Shown here: positions 34,947 to 45,919 of the stretch, piece by piece | How the letters are laid out: each line of letters starts with the position of its first letter | Numbering within the stretch: the first letter of the stretch is position 1 | NCBI GenBank assembly: GCA_964017195.1 | Contig: OZ024892.1 | Span: 17,892,704 to 17,956,703, forward strand | Source: Siderastrea radians | Taxonomy: Eukaryota > Cnidaria > Anthozoa > Scleractinia > Rhizangiidae | Length of the DNA: 64,000 nucleotides | Direction of reading: 5' to 3' | The notes under the pieces: model-generated | The model's input: only the letters and a program-made list of their open reading frames with translations | Told to the model about the DNA's origin: nothing | Databases searched by the model: none | Made by a program: the position numbers and the translations under genes

Positions 34947-37590
34947 ATGGCGGACTTGATAGAGCTAGATTTTGAAGGAAAAAGCGTTGGTTTGACGGCT
35001 TCAAATTTAAACAAGGCGACGATCACTCGCTTCTTTAAGGTGCACGAACAAGGGCTGCACTTAAAGGTGGTGAAAAATGGCAGGAGTGAAAATGTGTGGC
35101 CTTCACCTAACGGCAAGTTTTTAGTTCCAGTTGGTACGAAGAGCGCCCATGTGGTCGCCTTTCCTGAAGAAGATCAAGATTTGCGAGACGCGGACGATTT
35201 TCAGGCAACATTTGATATTCGGTATGTAAAAAATTATATCATTATTACGTTGTTTTGAGCCGGTGTTTTGGTTTCATTTCGTTGGAATCGGTAACTTATA
35301 AAGATAACGATTATTTGCACGACTCCATCGCGATCTTCTCATTTCTCTTCCTCGTTTCACTGCAAAGGGCGCCCTCGCTTCCCATTTCTCGTCCACCAAG
35401 TAGTAGCCGCAGCCGACTCCCTAGCCCACCAGTAACAAGTGCCGGGTTTGGCAAACGACCAGCACCTGGCGTTTCCTTCATCAAGGCCAAACAAAAACGA
35501 AAGCAGGCGAACTTGGTAAAGGACTTTATTTTCTCGTCAGTGGATGAAGAAGGACAAATGGTAATGCTGTTTCAGATATCAATCAACTTTATAACGGAGG
35601 TCCTAGAAAGGTTTGGGCAGCTGTCTGTGTCAATCGTCGGCAGCGCTATTGAGCAGGAACTGCGTGACCAAGGAGAGATCGTTAGACTTGTCATTGTTGA
35701 CGCTAGGGGACAGCCTATCATGGATTCTTCTCAAACAAGAAGTAGGTCCTTATATAATTTGTACGAATTATGTTTTCTTTTACTTCCATGGCTAAACGTT
35801 TTCCTTCTCCTCTTCCCGAAAAAACATCAGCCTTTAAAACGAGATTTGCTCTTTGCCTAAAGTACAGAATCGGCAGCAAAGTAGAATGTTACTATTGATC
35901 CCATACGTCCTTTCCAATGGCTTAAATTTCACCATCCTTCACGGGCCGTTAATTTCACGTGATACAAAAAATTCCTGCTTACGCGTGGGAAAAGTTGATC
36001 TGGCGGTATAAACTGAAAGGTGAATCTGCGCTATCCGCCAGACTGGTGTAGTTTGTTTCAAACGTTTTATAACTTCCAAGTGAGTTTCGGTCAAATGCAG
36101 ATTATTTCATTTTGACCTCCTATTTTAATCTTGTGGACCAGAATTTACACTTACACAGTGTTTAACCCAAATGTTCCTCACAGTTATCCCACTGACTTTA
36201 AAGAAATCCGATTACATCTGGTTCAACTTTTCCCACGCGAAAGCAAGAATTCTGTGTTATCACGTCGTCAGTACTTTCAATTGAAAGTTGAAAGTGCAGA
36301 GCAAATTTAAGCGCGGTGAAATTTTAAGCCATTTAAAAGCTTGGGTGTCTACCATGTCTACCATGATTTGAACTTCATTTCACCAGTCAAGTTAATATTT
36401 TACTACACAGAAGAGGAATTTTGGGCATCGCAGCGGACCTTTAGATGTATGTTAGACTGTTGAATTGTCCTGTAACTTGTTGCTTTTAATCAATTTTTGT
36501 TTCCTTATGTACCTTGTTTATTAATTAATTTGGGCCCACAGTAATTGGTTCTTACTGTTGTGGTGTTCCTGCCTGGTTTTGTAATTGTCTTCAATGTTTT
36601 TTTATATACGTAACTCCCAGGCGAAGCAAAATAAATAAATAAATAAATAAATGTCTCAACAGACATTTAGAAAGTGGAAGCCTGAGGGGTATGGGCCGCA
36701 TTAAGCAACGGGTTCTGCACCCTGGAGGACGAGTGGACCGCCAAGATCCGTCATTAGATACCGTTGTAAGTTTCCTTAACATGTTCATGGCTCATTCAAT
36801 TTCGAGCACGCATTCCTCTCAGGAATCTGTCAGGGGGGGGGGCACTACTTTTAAATAGGTAAAATTGTGGCTTTTTAAAGTTACATATTACTGTTCCAGC
36901 GATTTGTTAACACGTTCAAAGTACTGATGTTTATTAAGATTGATCCAAGTTAACAGCACAAACTCCGTGAGAACTAAACTAAAAGGTTGGGTAAAAACTC
37001 AGAGGTTCTAATAGGCTAACAACGAAACAAATTTAAGTAACTGTGTTGGGTAAATTTCGTTACCTTGGTAAATAAAAGGAATGCCATTGAAATAAAAATT
37101 GAATGAAACATATTTTTCAGTATTTAAATAAGAAATTCTAAAATACTCTACAATTCAACATGAAAACCTGTTTTGTGATTATACACTCCTAATTTCTGAA
37201 TTTCTGCGTTCACAGGCTCAAAATCAAGACAGCTTCTCTGAAATAAAAAATATGTTGAAAGAAATCAAAGAAACCCTTGAAGTAGAGAAAGAGAAGAGAA
37301 GAGTGAAAGATATTATTAAGTGTGTTATTTGTCAATCAACATGCGCTGCATCATTGTATTTTTGTGTTGCTGGGTGTGGCCAATTAATTGGGCGCTTCTA
37401 CTGTACCTCTAGATTGGAGGATTGCCCCCTTTGTAGAGTCAGTCTACCAGATGTAGAAATTCGCAAGCCACTTAAGATAAGTGGCCTGGCAGAGTTTTTT
37501 GGTATTCCTGATATTTCGATGACATCGGCACTAAGGGAAGCCAGCATTGATGTAAACAATGTTGCTGATGGGGATGATGAAATCCTTTAA
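34947..37590 (+). CDS. Host-type gene for a RING-like finger protein, four exons
   Basis: Exons 34,947-35,221, 35,368-35,745, 36,663-36,765 and 37,216-37,590 join in frame with GT-AG introns (phases 2, 2, 0). Exon 1 encodes an N-terminal domain (MADLIELDFEGKSVGLT...). Exon 2 encodes a Ser/Pro/Arg linker and a helical segment (FITEVLERFGQL). Exon 3 is Gly/Arg-rich (LRGMGRIKQRVLHPGGR). Exon 4 encodes a charged coiled-coil-like helix, then a Cys-rich finger: KCVICQ, YFCVAGCG, GRFYC and CPLCR. The finger resembles RING/U-box-type domains; ubiquitin-ligase activity is inference. All frames are open, so it may be functional. I do not recognise a named orthologue. Confidence 0.65.
35956..36266. repeat. 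MITE in intron 2 of the RING-like gene
   Basis: Inverted ends of about 43 bp, including CGCGTGGGAAAAGTTGA at the left (to 36,000) and its reverse complement from 36,222. The interior is non-coding. Confidence 0.6.
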
Positions 37591-38014
37591 GGCTTAAACA
37601 TTAATGTTGAAAGGTCCTTGTTGTACAAAACTAAAACAGAGGGGTTTTCACAGCACAAAAACGTAAACTCTTTTAATGTCCAATTTTACAACTAGAAAAA
37701 TCAACAACAGCTTATTAAGCTTATTCAGCCGTTCATTTTTTGCTTTCTATGTAATGTTTGTTCTATAAAACTAAAGTTTAAACAGAAGGGTCATTACAGT
37801 AAAAGAAGAGACATTTTTTAGTGTATACTACAAACAGTTAAAACAATCTCATGATCTGTATTACAGTTAAAGGGGATTAGTGGGGTTATACCCTCTTATG
37901 TAAATCAAGAAAACCACTTTAATCTATGATAAAGGATTGTATCATGATAATGATCAAAATTTGCATTCGAAATAAAAACATCTGTTGAAGTTCTGTTCTG
38001 GAAAATAAGTCTAG
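37591..38014. other. Intergenic, 3' region of the RING-like gene
   Basis: AT-rich; may include the 3' UTR of the plus-strand gene and of the convergent integrase-like gene. No ORF of interest. Confidence 0.4.
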
Positions 38015-38282
38015 TTATTGAGTGAGTTCTGTTTGAGCAAGATAATCTGTTAGTTGAATGAAACTTTTGATTGCATTCACTAATGTATCAATCTTTTGAT
38101 GAACAACATCAGAAAATATGTGCTCAAATGATGGCTTTTGAGAATTAAATAAATATTCTCTGGATTCCATTAGATGATCATGACATGCAATTGGATCATA
38201 ACCAATGCTTGGGTCAGTATTAAGCCTTCCACCCCGTTCTTCATACATTTGCACAACCTCTGCAGTTGTCGGAATTACAACA

Positions 38283-41140
38283 ACAACACTTGCGCTTTAT
38301 TTGCATGACCATAAAACATTACAGTATTGCAAAAGCATAAGATAATATATAATAACAATAATTACAATAAAAAGTCATTAAACAAAACTAATCAAATAAT
38401 CACTGATCAAGAATTTGACAATAATTTGTCTCTCATTTCAAAACAATACGATATAAACTGCACTAATTGCATATTAATATAATAGTCAGTGGAGTTCATT
38501 AATTGCACAATCAAGGTTGAAATTGATAGCTGCTTGGGATTCGAAATTACATGATCTATTTTACTGAAAAAGTTGTCTCTAAGTGATGAATATCTTGGAC
38601 AATGAAATAGAAAATGGGTTTCATCTTCAACATTATGCCCACAAATAGTGCATAGTCTGTCACTTCTGGGGACATTGTTATATCTTCCTGTTTCAATCAG
38701 GAGTTTGTGATTACTTATTCTTAGTTTCACAAGCGTTTTTCGATAGGGATTTTTTCTAGTCAAATGTAAATAAGGCGAAGGTGTATAACTGTCTTTAATA
38801 GTATTATAAAATTCTAGTTTTTGAGAATTACAAAGAGAATGTTTCCAATAAGCGATATATTTCTTTTTCATTTGATCTACAAGGTACGTTATCTTAGTGT
38901 CATCTAAAGTGTCATGATTAAAGTTAAAGGGAATGTCATAATAATTGAGCATATTTATAACACTGGAATAGAAACTATTTTTACCATTACAGTGCAAATC
39001 TATTGACATTATCAGTGATTGCACGACGAAGGAGTTTTGATCTTTATTTTGAAGATAACTTATGTACTTAAGAATTCGTTTATTTATATCAAAGGTTAAA
39101 GGGAAGCGACCCATTTCAGCCCGGCATGCAATATTAGATGCCTTGTTATTAACTTGTAAGTAGCGTTTGCAAAATTGTAAGTGACTTTTTTCAATTGGTG
39201 AAGTGTCCCAAGACTTGAAATCTGATTTAGCAAAGACACCCCAGGCTTTGCTATTATAAGTCAAAATGGGTGAAATCATCGTGTCGAAAATTTTGCAAGC
39301 AAGAGAGGGTTTTAAACGGCTTAAGTCAACGTGCCGTCTTAAAGCAAAAAGAGCATGAAGAGCCTTTTCTCTCAAGTGATCCAACGACAGTGTGAAATTT
39401 CCAGATGAAGAAATTCGCGTTCCTAGATAAGTATAATTCTGAACAGTGTCAATCTTTTCTTTGTCAATATAAAAGTTACATTCATATTTTTTCGCGCGTT
39501 TTTGAAAAACCATTATTTTAGTTTTCTTAGGATTAATCTGTAACATCCACGATGTACAGTACTGGGCTAATGCATTGAGACAATTTTGCAGCCCTGTTTT
39601 TGACCGTGATAGTATAATCAAGTCATCTGCATACAAAAGAGAGTTTAATTTGGTTCCATTGGGTAAAACAAATGGATCAGATAGAATATTGTCGAAAGAG
39701 AAAGGTAAGTCATTAATGTATAGGTTAAACAGAAGTGGACTCAGAATGCGGCCTTGGCGTACACCTCTTGCATATTGAAAAGGTCGCGTTTGGTTATTGC
39801 CAATCCTTATAGAACCGGTAGAATTGTAGTAGAGGCTTTTGATTAGGTTATAAAAATTTCCTCCAACATTATTTTGCAGCAGTTTATAAAGGAGCCCATC
39901 GTGCCATACCGAGTCGAAAGCTTTCCTGAAATCGACAAAACAGGCGTATACCTTTTCATGGTGACAATTAACGTACTTATCTATCAATGTTCGCAAAGTA
40001 AGAACATGGTCTGCAGTTCGGTTATTCGGTAAAAAACCGATTTGAGATTTGTGAAGGATGTTCAACGAGTTGACATGTTCTAGAAGTCTTTGATTTAAAA
40101 TCGAACAAAATAATTTGCCTAGACAGCTAGAAACGCAAATTCCTCGGTAATTTGAGGGGTCATTTCTTCCACCAGACTTGAATATTGGTGTAATGAGCCC
40201 ACCACACCACATTTGAGGCATTGATCCCAAATCAAGAATATTGTTGAAAAGTTTCTGATAAACGAGTATCATTTCATTTAAACTAGTTTTAATCATTTCG
40301 TTTCGTATTTTGTCTGAATAGGGTGATTTGTTATTCTTTAATTTTTTTACTGCTGTACGTATTTCGGCTTCTGTGATGAAGAAGTCCAATGGATGCGATT
40401 GCATTTTGTTGTCTTCTTGTTTTCGTAACTCATAGATAAGGTTTTGTTGATCGGAGTTAAGAGGGTCATTTGAATGAAGAGACTGGAAATGTTTCATCCA
40501 ATTTTCTTCTGAAATCAGTGGAGTATGTTTTAATTTCACTGAGTCATCAATCGATTTCAGGCAATTCCAAAAGTGTTTCTTGTCTGAATCGAGGGCGGTT
40601 TTCTCTAGCTCAGAAATCTTGTTATTGTAGTATTCATTTCTTTTATTATTTAGAAGGTTCTTATACTGTTTTAAGACAGTATGATATTCTTCACGGAGAA
40701 TGACGTTTAAGGGATCTCTGTGTTTTTGATTTGCTAATTTTCTTAATTCATGTCTTTTCAAGCGACATTCTTTATCAAACCATTTTTTGTTTGAAGATAA
40801 TTGGGCGCGTTTATGTTTTTTTATAGTTTTTATCTTTAAGCAGCGTTTTGCAGTTGCGATGAAAATGTTTTCTACTTTTTGAAGGGAGATGTTAACATTT
40901 GCGATTGATTCGTTGTCGTTTAGAAACTCTCGGATTAACGTTTGGGTACTTGGAGACCGTAGTGCCTCTTTGAATTTTTGTGTGGAGTCATGCTCCCAGC
41001 AGAACTGTTTCGGTCAACTCGTCAAAGTATCATTTGCAGGTATTGCATCCCGATTAGAAATATTCGTGTTAATATTCAGCCAAGTCACTATTGGGCTATG
41101 ATCTGATAAACAGGATGGCTCTTTAACAATAAAATTTGCT
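38283..41140 (-). mobile_element. Non-LTR retrotransposon (CR1/L2-like), 5'-truncated
   Basis: Contains the AP-endonuclease tail and a full reverse transcriptase in one frame (see the ORF entry). It ends in a (TTG)n tail near 38,283 after AATAAAGCGCAAG. Boundaries are approximate; no target duplication was identified by eye. Confidence 0.8.
38407..41130 (-). pseudogene. LINE ORF2: endonuclease tail plus reverse transcriptase, one nonsense codon
   Basis: The endonuclease tail reads CLSDHSPIVTWLNIN. A single TGA at 41,014-41,016 separates it from the RT, which is open for more than 850 residues to 38,407. Counting from 40,761, the RT has YRGICVSSCLGKLF, CFVDFRKAFDSVWH (Asp of motif A), GVRQGRILSPLLFN (Arg where Cys is usual) and YADD at 377-380. 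A C-terminal CTICGHNVEDETHFLFHCP zinc knuckle follows. The long intact frame points to a fairly recent insertion. The protein nicks DNA and primes reverse transcription on the target. Clade assignment is tentative. Confidence 0.88.
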
Positions 41141-41699
41141 ACATGTTGCGGATCAAGCTGGACAGCCATGTTGGTTTCTGTCATTTTCTCAATGGGTATA
41201 CACCCCTTGGGTCCTGCAAATGAAAATATAAAATTAATGTGTTCATAACAACACCACTTCAAGCCTAAAAACATTATTAATAAATTAGTATTATTAATAG
41301 TATTAACTCATTCAGTGAGAAAGTACCCCAGCATGAAAGTGTATGCCATTTTCTTAAGCACTCACCTGGAATTCGGTGATAGTTCCAAGAGTTGACAAAG
41401 TTCTCTGACCCCACTCTGCTGACATGCAAAGTTACCCAAGACACTGCAAAACTAACAAGGGGATCTTCCCAGTCGACAATTTCCTGCTCTCTAATAAAGC
41501 AAAGAGCCTTCTTAAGAGGGTAATTCACTCTAGCATTTTGCTGCGGCCACAGCCTCTCTGCCCTGTAGTTCTTAGTAGATGTAGTTTGCCTCCAAGGGGC
41601 TCTGCTGGTATCACCACGCCTATTTTTAAGTAGCTCCTGCACAAAGATGCAAAGGCAAAATTCTATTCCACGATCTGATGAAAACCACGCAAACAAGGC

Positions 41700-41962
41700 T
41701 CCGCTGCGGCCAGAAACCACACACAACAAACTAACAGCAAAAAGTTTTTACTCTGACGCAAGCACAAAAACTACGAAAACCTGTTTGCACCGGTACAGTA
41801 AAACTTCTAGATTGTTCTAGATAGTTTTTGAATGCAAAATGGTTCTAATACTAAATAAAAGTCAGCATGTAGATAAAATGTTCCGCCTCTTAATAGTGTT
41901 TAAATGTAAATGTCTGCATTTCGCAAGAGTGCTGTTTATAAATGGATCACTGTTTTTCAACA
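41700..41962 (-). repeat. Probable 3' LTR of the copia element
   Basis: Just after the copia stop a purine tract (GAAGGAGTG on the minus strand) is followed by TGTTGAAAAACAG, as expected for a polypurine tract and LTR start at 41,962. The other LTR boundary is not clear, and no second LTR is in the window for comparison. Confidence 0.4.
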
Positions 41963-41969
41963 CTCCTTC

Positions 41970-43154
41970 TCACTCGCAAGCGGAATCAGGCATCTCTGTC
42001 ACTCCAGACATCAGCCGTAGCTTTATGAACCGTCCCCGGCTCAATCCTTTGGTAAGCATGTCAGCAACCATTTCCTCTGTAGGACAGTACTGTAGTTCCA
42101 CAATCCCTTTCTCCACTTGTTCACGAATGAAGTGATACTTGATCCCAATGTGTTTGGCTCGCCCGTGAAACTGTGGATTCTTGGCCAGGCAAATGGCTGA
42201 TTGGTTGTCTTCAAAAATCCTGGTTGGTTCTCTCGGAGGATTTCTTAGATCTGTCAACAACTGTCGCATCCAAATAGCTTCCTGTGCTGCACTTGCCAAT
42301 GCATGTACTCAGCTTCCGCCGTCGAAAGTGCCACACATGTCTGTTTCTTGCTTCTACAGCTGATTACTGCACCACTGATCTGGAACATGTACCCTGACGT
42401 CGATTTGCGATCATCTGTGTCTCCAGCCCAGTCAGCATCGGAGTATCCAACACAGTGACTTGATCCATCTTTCCTGTAGAGGAGACCCGGGGACAACGTG
42501 CCCTTCAAGTAGCGCATAATCCGTTTAACAGCAATCCAGTGTTGTTTGGAAGGGTTGACACAAAACTTGGCCACATTGCTAACAGCATACGTAATATCTG
42601 GTCTTGTCATTATTGACAGGTACAGCAGACTTCCAACTGCCGATTGAAACTGGGCTTGATCCACACCCTCACAGCCCTCGGTCGTCTTAACGAGTATCGA
42701 GCTGGCATCTACTGGTGTGTTAATTGGCTTAGCATTCTCCATTCCAAATTTCTGTAGGACTCTTTGGGCATAAGCTTCTTGACCGATCCAAACTTCTCCA
42801 ATTTGTGGATTCTGAATCACCTTGACACCCAGGAAATGATGCAGCTCCCCCATGTCCTTGACTTCAAACCCCTCAGCGAGACCTTTCTTGACTTCCGCCA
42901 TCCGCTTGTCACTCTTAGTGGCCAACACAGTGTCGTCAACATGGACTGCAATTACGAACATCTCTCCTTCTGTAGCCACATAAATGCATGGGTCGCTGTC
43001 TGTCTGCACAAAACCCATTTTCTTCAACTTTTTGTCCAGCACGGTATTCCAGCATCTTGATGACTGCTTCAAGTCACAGATACTTCGTTTCAGCCTGCAG
43101 ACCAAATGTTCTTGGCCCTTGGTGACAAAACCCTCGGGTTGTTTCATGTACACC
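41970..43154 (-). pseudogene. Copia pol, 3' half: reverse transcriptase end and RNase H
   Basis: Reads VYMKQPEGF immediately after the Polinton, then VCRLKRSICDLKQSSRCWN and VIAVHVDDTVLATKSD (the copia-type VDD catalytic motif). GYSDADWAGDTDDRKSTSGY (RNase H) and ALSTAEAEYM follow. A one-base frameshift near 42,295 leads into MASAAQEAIWMRQLLTDL and LAKNPQFHGRAKHIGIKYHF. The stop is at 41,970. It is directly continuous with the 5' half at 61,344-62,483. Confidence 0.92.
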
Positions 43155-43336
43155 AGTAGTAAATCCGGTAGTTAACAAATACCACCTGATTGTCAGAGGT
43201 TTATTTTCGAATTTTAAAGCTCCCAATATAATTAACAAGCTCCTTGCGTCGCATGTTAATTATATTGGGAGCTTTAAAATTCGAAAATAAACCTCTGACA
43301 ATCAGGAAGTATTTGTTAACTACCGGATTTACTACT
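43155..43336. repeat. 182-bp terminal palindrome, left end
   Basis: Two 82-bp arms (43,155-43,236 and 43,255-43,336) pair with two mismatches around an 18-nt loop, AAGCTCCTTGCGTCGCAT. The arms begin AGTAGTAAATCCGGTAG and end TATAATTAAC. Confidence 0.95.
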
Positions 43337-43487
43337 TAACCGAAATAAACCACCCAGCATAAAAAAAAAATTAATTAAAGAATTACAGATCTTTGTTATA
43401 TCCAAGTTGTAATGTCTGCACATAACATTAACATTGAAGAGCTTTTGAAAGAGCTTGATCCAGCAACGTTACAAGGTTTAGAGCAAT
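43155..43487 (+). repeat. Left terminal inverted repeat of the Polinton
   Basis: About 333 bp, nearly identical to the reverse complement of 61,006-61,338. It includes the terminal palindrome, a poly-A/TTAATTAAAG leader, and the first 25 codons of a gene. Identity stops at about codon 26 (GGTTTAGAGCAATTAG versus GCTTTAGAGCAATTAT). Confidence 0.92.
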
Positions 43488-43765
43488 TAGCAAAATGGAA
43501 AGAGGTACACAATGAGTTATTAAAACAACCTTTCTGTCATAACAGGCAGCAACTTGTGCGTATAATAATGTGCTTAGATTATATAGACTGTCGCTGGGAA
43601 GGGCTTTGTTATCCCTGTTTTGAGCAAGGAATCAAACATAAACTGTTGTACACTCCTCCGATTGAGAATATACCTTTAGTAAAGATTTGCTCTGATACTT
43701 ACGACTGGCACAGCGCATATAACGATTTTAAGGAATTGGTTGACCTCGGTGTGCTTTGTTTGTGA
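43412..43765 (+). CDS. Polinton left-end protein with TIR-encoded start, unknown function
   Basis: The first 25 residues (MSAHNINIEELLKELDPATL and on) are the same as those of the polymerase gene at the other end, because the start codon lies in the inverted repeat. After that the 117-residue product diverges: NELLKQPFCHNRQQLV, CLDYIDCRWEGLCYPCFEQG, then KICSDTYDWHSAYNDFKELV. The Cys/His content could bind metal. It shares the CYPxxxQ...KxCxDxxxxDxH pattern with the next small ORF, suggesting tandem paralogues. The true start could be downstream of the inverted repeat, but no ATG occurs before the Cys-rich part. Confidence 0.55.
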   Translation: MSAHNINIEELLKELDPATLQGLEQLAKWKEVHNELLKQPFCHNRQQLVRIIMCLDYIDCRWEGLCYPCFEQGIKHKLLYTPPIENIPLVKICSDTYDWHSAYNDFKELVDLGVLCL

Positions 43766-43860
43766 AGAGTACCAACCACCAATTAAAAAAAAAAAACGAA
43801 ACATTACCGAATACGAATGAATTTTTTTTAATCTGATTAGATATTTGTGAGTCAAATTTG

Positions 43861-44031
43861 ATGGTTGCCGGATTCAACAATGTGCACTGTTGTCAGGGAG
43901 GGTGTTGTTACCCTAGTTATAAACAAGAAGAAATCTTACATGAAATAACCATTTCTGTCCCCGATATAATTGATTTAACCCTAATTAAGTTTTGCACTGA
44001 TATGTTTGAAGAAGATTATCATAATCACTAA
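43861..44031 (+). CDS. Small Cys-rich protein, paralogue of the left-end protein
   Basis: A 56-residue ORF (MVAGFNNVHCCQGGCCYPSY ... HNH). It matches the C-terminal half of the preceding gene: CYP, a Gln four residues on, a Pro-x-Ile region, then LIKFCTDMFEEDYHNH. It ends one base before the convergent gene on the minus strand. Too short to assign a function; shared residues argue that it is, or was, a real gene. Confidence 0.4.
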   Translation: MVAGFNNVHCCQGGCCYPSYKQEEILHEITISVPDIIDLTLIKFCTDMFEEDYHNH

Positions 44032-44032
44032 T

Positions 44033-44395
44033 TTATTTTTTTAATCTATAAACAAAATATTCATTTCCTTCATCAGACATTTCAACACCCATTTTTTTAA
44101 CAAATTGATAAGGGCAATATATAAGATCTTCAACAAGACGTTTTGGGGCCCATACACGAAAATCATCACTATCTTTTGTATTTAAAGTTAAAATAGCTGA
44201 ATCCCCAAATTTACCTTTTCGGTGTGTAACGTTTTTTATTCTGTATATTCCATCAGAAATATCTCTCCATTTGAAAATTTCAACAATTTCAAAACATTCT
44301 TCTGTTGGCCATTCTTCTTTGTCAGAGAAATCTGGTTCATTATTTTTTGATGGGAAATCTTGTGAGATCGTGTGTTGATCTGTGTAGACATCCAT
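44033..44395 (-). CDS. Uncharacterised Polinton protein (FGDSAILTL/WAPKRL family)
   Basis: I prefer the ATG at 44,395 over the upstream TTG. The 120-residue product has an acidic N-terminus and a beta-rich core with DGIYRIKNVTHRKGKFGDSA, ILTLNTKDSDDF, VWAPKRLVEDLI and a lysine C-terminus. The G-x-S-x-ILT...VWAP(K)RL pattern recurs in cnidarian virus-like elements. It looks like a small beta-barrel and might be an OB-fold single-strand DNA-binding protein, but that rests on pattern only. Confidence 0.5.
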   Translation of the reverse strand: MDVYTDQHTISQDFPSKNNEPDFSDKEEWPTEECFEIVEIFKWRDISDGIYRIKNVTHRKGKFGDSAILTLNTKDSDDFRVWAPKRLVEDLIYCPYQFVKKMGVEMSDEGNEYFVYRLKK

Positions 44396-44528
44396 GGTGA
44401 GATACAATTGGTATACATTTGTTTAATAGCATGTACTTTTCTGCTCGACTTAAATTAAACCACCCAGCGCCCAAAAAAAAAGAACAGGACACAATGAATA
44501 TACATATTTTAATAAGGATTTTTATTGT

Positions 44529-44784
44529 ATCTGATTACACTGAAAGCTAATGAATAATTAATGGCTTACGCCGTAAGCCGATGTGTTAAAAATATCTGAT
44601 TACACTGAAAGCAAATGAATAATTAATGGCTTACGCCGTAAGCCGATGTGTTAAAAATATCTGATACACTGAAAGCTAATGAATTATTAACGGATTACGG
44701 CGTAAGCCGATGTGAAGTGATTACACTGAAAGCTAATGAATAATTAACGGCTTACGGCGTAAGTCGATGTGCTAAAAATATCTC
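44529..44784 (+). repeat. Four 65-bp tandem repeats with a 17-bp palindrome
   Basis: Each unit contains TGATTACACTGAAAGC, AATAATTAA and GGCTTACGCCGTAAGCC, the last being self-complementary around its central base. Units 3 and 4 vary (GGATTACGGCGTAAGCC and GGCTTACGGCGTAAGTC). The array lies in a gene-free gap of the Polinton. Confidence 0.9.
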
Positions 44785-45786
44785 CTTAGAAACCGCGAAC
44801 CAGACACAGTTTTTTCGTGTTTGAACGACTTTTTGCCAATAGGATTGGCATTCAGGCACTTCCAAAACTTTACGGAGTTGCGAGACTTGATGTAGGTTTT
44901 TTGAAGTACACACTTGCAACCAGCGATCCTTCAGCTTCCCTTTTGTAACGTAAGTTTTCAAGAAAATGTTTTCATTTCATCATGATAACTGATATACATT
45001 TGAAGTATTGCCTTCTGCTCCTCGTAGAGATGCCTGAAGTCTGTGAACATTGATCAGTGGTTTTCAATGCCTAAAAAAATTCAAATCGCAAGAGTCGTCC
45101 CGTTCCATGTTTGTTCCCAAATGAAATTAGTTTCTATAGTCGTAAAGAATAAGTAGACGTTTATTCGGGAAAGTCCCGGCAATGATGAAAGAAAAACAGA
45201 TTTAGATGTGAAGTCATGTTCGAAAGATCAAGAATGTTCGTTTCAGAGTTGAACTGGATGTTTCTCGGGTTCATTGCTGTATTAGGCTTTTAGATCGTTC
45301 TAGATGATTCTATTTACATAACTTTGACAATGTGATGACTCATTTCCAAGGGAAAGTCCCGCGGCCACCGGCTATGTTTTTAATGCATTGAAGTGTGGTA
45401 TGTAAATTTATATGTTTTATTATGGAACCACGTCTTGGCCGGAAATGGGGTAGCCGTCTTTGTCACGAGTTGGTAACAATATTTTTGAAACACACTCACG
45501 AGTAATGTATCGTATTTGTCTTATATCAGGAGGAGTGAGAAGTTCAAAAAACCAATGACAAATAGTTGCAAAAAGTGCAATCATTTTGTTAGATGTATAT
45601 AATTACTTTAAAAATCTACAATTGAGCGAATTTTTTTTCATACTTTCTTTGAACAGAAAGCGGAATCTCCATACAATGATCAGTGACGAAATTATCTTTC
45701 ATTTTCAAGCTATCAAGAAAGGCCTTCTCGTCGAAAACTTCGCCTCGGAGGTAAAAGCGAATCTCAACAAGTAATAGAACCAATAG
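44785..45786. other. Gene-poor Polinton interval
   Basis: Short frames only (e.g. 44,752-44,961 minus and 45,586-45,774 plus). None has a recognisable motif. The plus frame ending ASEVKANLNK at 45,774 abuts the copia patch and may be the remnant of a gene that the patch interrupted. Confidence 0.4.
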
Positions 45787-45917
45787 AACCCCTCAGCGAG
45801 ACCTTTCTTGACTTCCGCCATCCGCTTGTCACTCTTAGTGGCCAACACAGTGTCGTCAACATGGACTGCAATTACGAACATCTCTCCTTCTGTAGGCACA
45901 TAAATGCATGGGTCGCT
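45787..45917 (-). repeat. 131-bp patch of copia reverse transcriptase DNA inside the Polinton
   Basis: Identical to 42,867-42,997 of the copia element except for one base (45,896 G versus 42,976 C). On the minus strand it encodes the RT segment around AVHVDDTVLATKSD. AATAGAACC units flank it on both sides. It has no LTR or other mobility feature, so it looks like filler copied during break repair. Confidence 0.93.
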
Positions 45918-45919
45918 TA

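Larger units (their letters stand above)
38015..41729 (-). pseudogene. Integrase-core-like protein gene, interrupted by a LINE
   Basis: The first exon (to 41,366) reads RAERLWPQQNARVNYPLKKA, then SFAVSWVTLHVSRVG and SWNYHRIP, the C-terminal block of an integrase-catalytic-core-like protein family frequent in cnidarian and fish genomes. A GTGAGT donor and TTTGCAG acceptor define an intron (41,214-41,365), followed by GPKGCIPIEKMTE. The coding text then breaks at the LINE near 41,140 and resumes at about 38,283 with TTAEVVQMYEERGGRL and FSDVVHQKIDTLVNAI, ending at 38,015. The 5' exons are not resolved; nearby copia DNA may have displaced them. A transposon-derived gene, not a housekeeping one. 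Confidence 0.55.

Noticed and set aside
43155..43336. Assembly chimera at the palindrome
   Set aside because: Both ends carry the palindrome with consistent arm mismatches and exact target duplications; an artefact at both would be unlikely, though long reads should confirm.
44529..44784. CRISPR array
   Set aside because: Only four contiguous 65-bp units without spacers, in a eukaryotic transposon.
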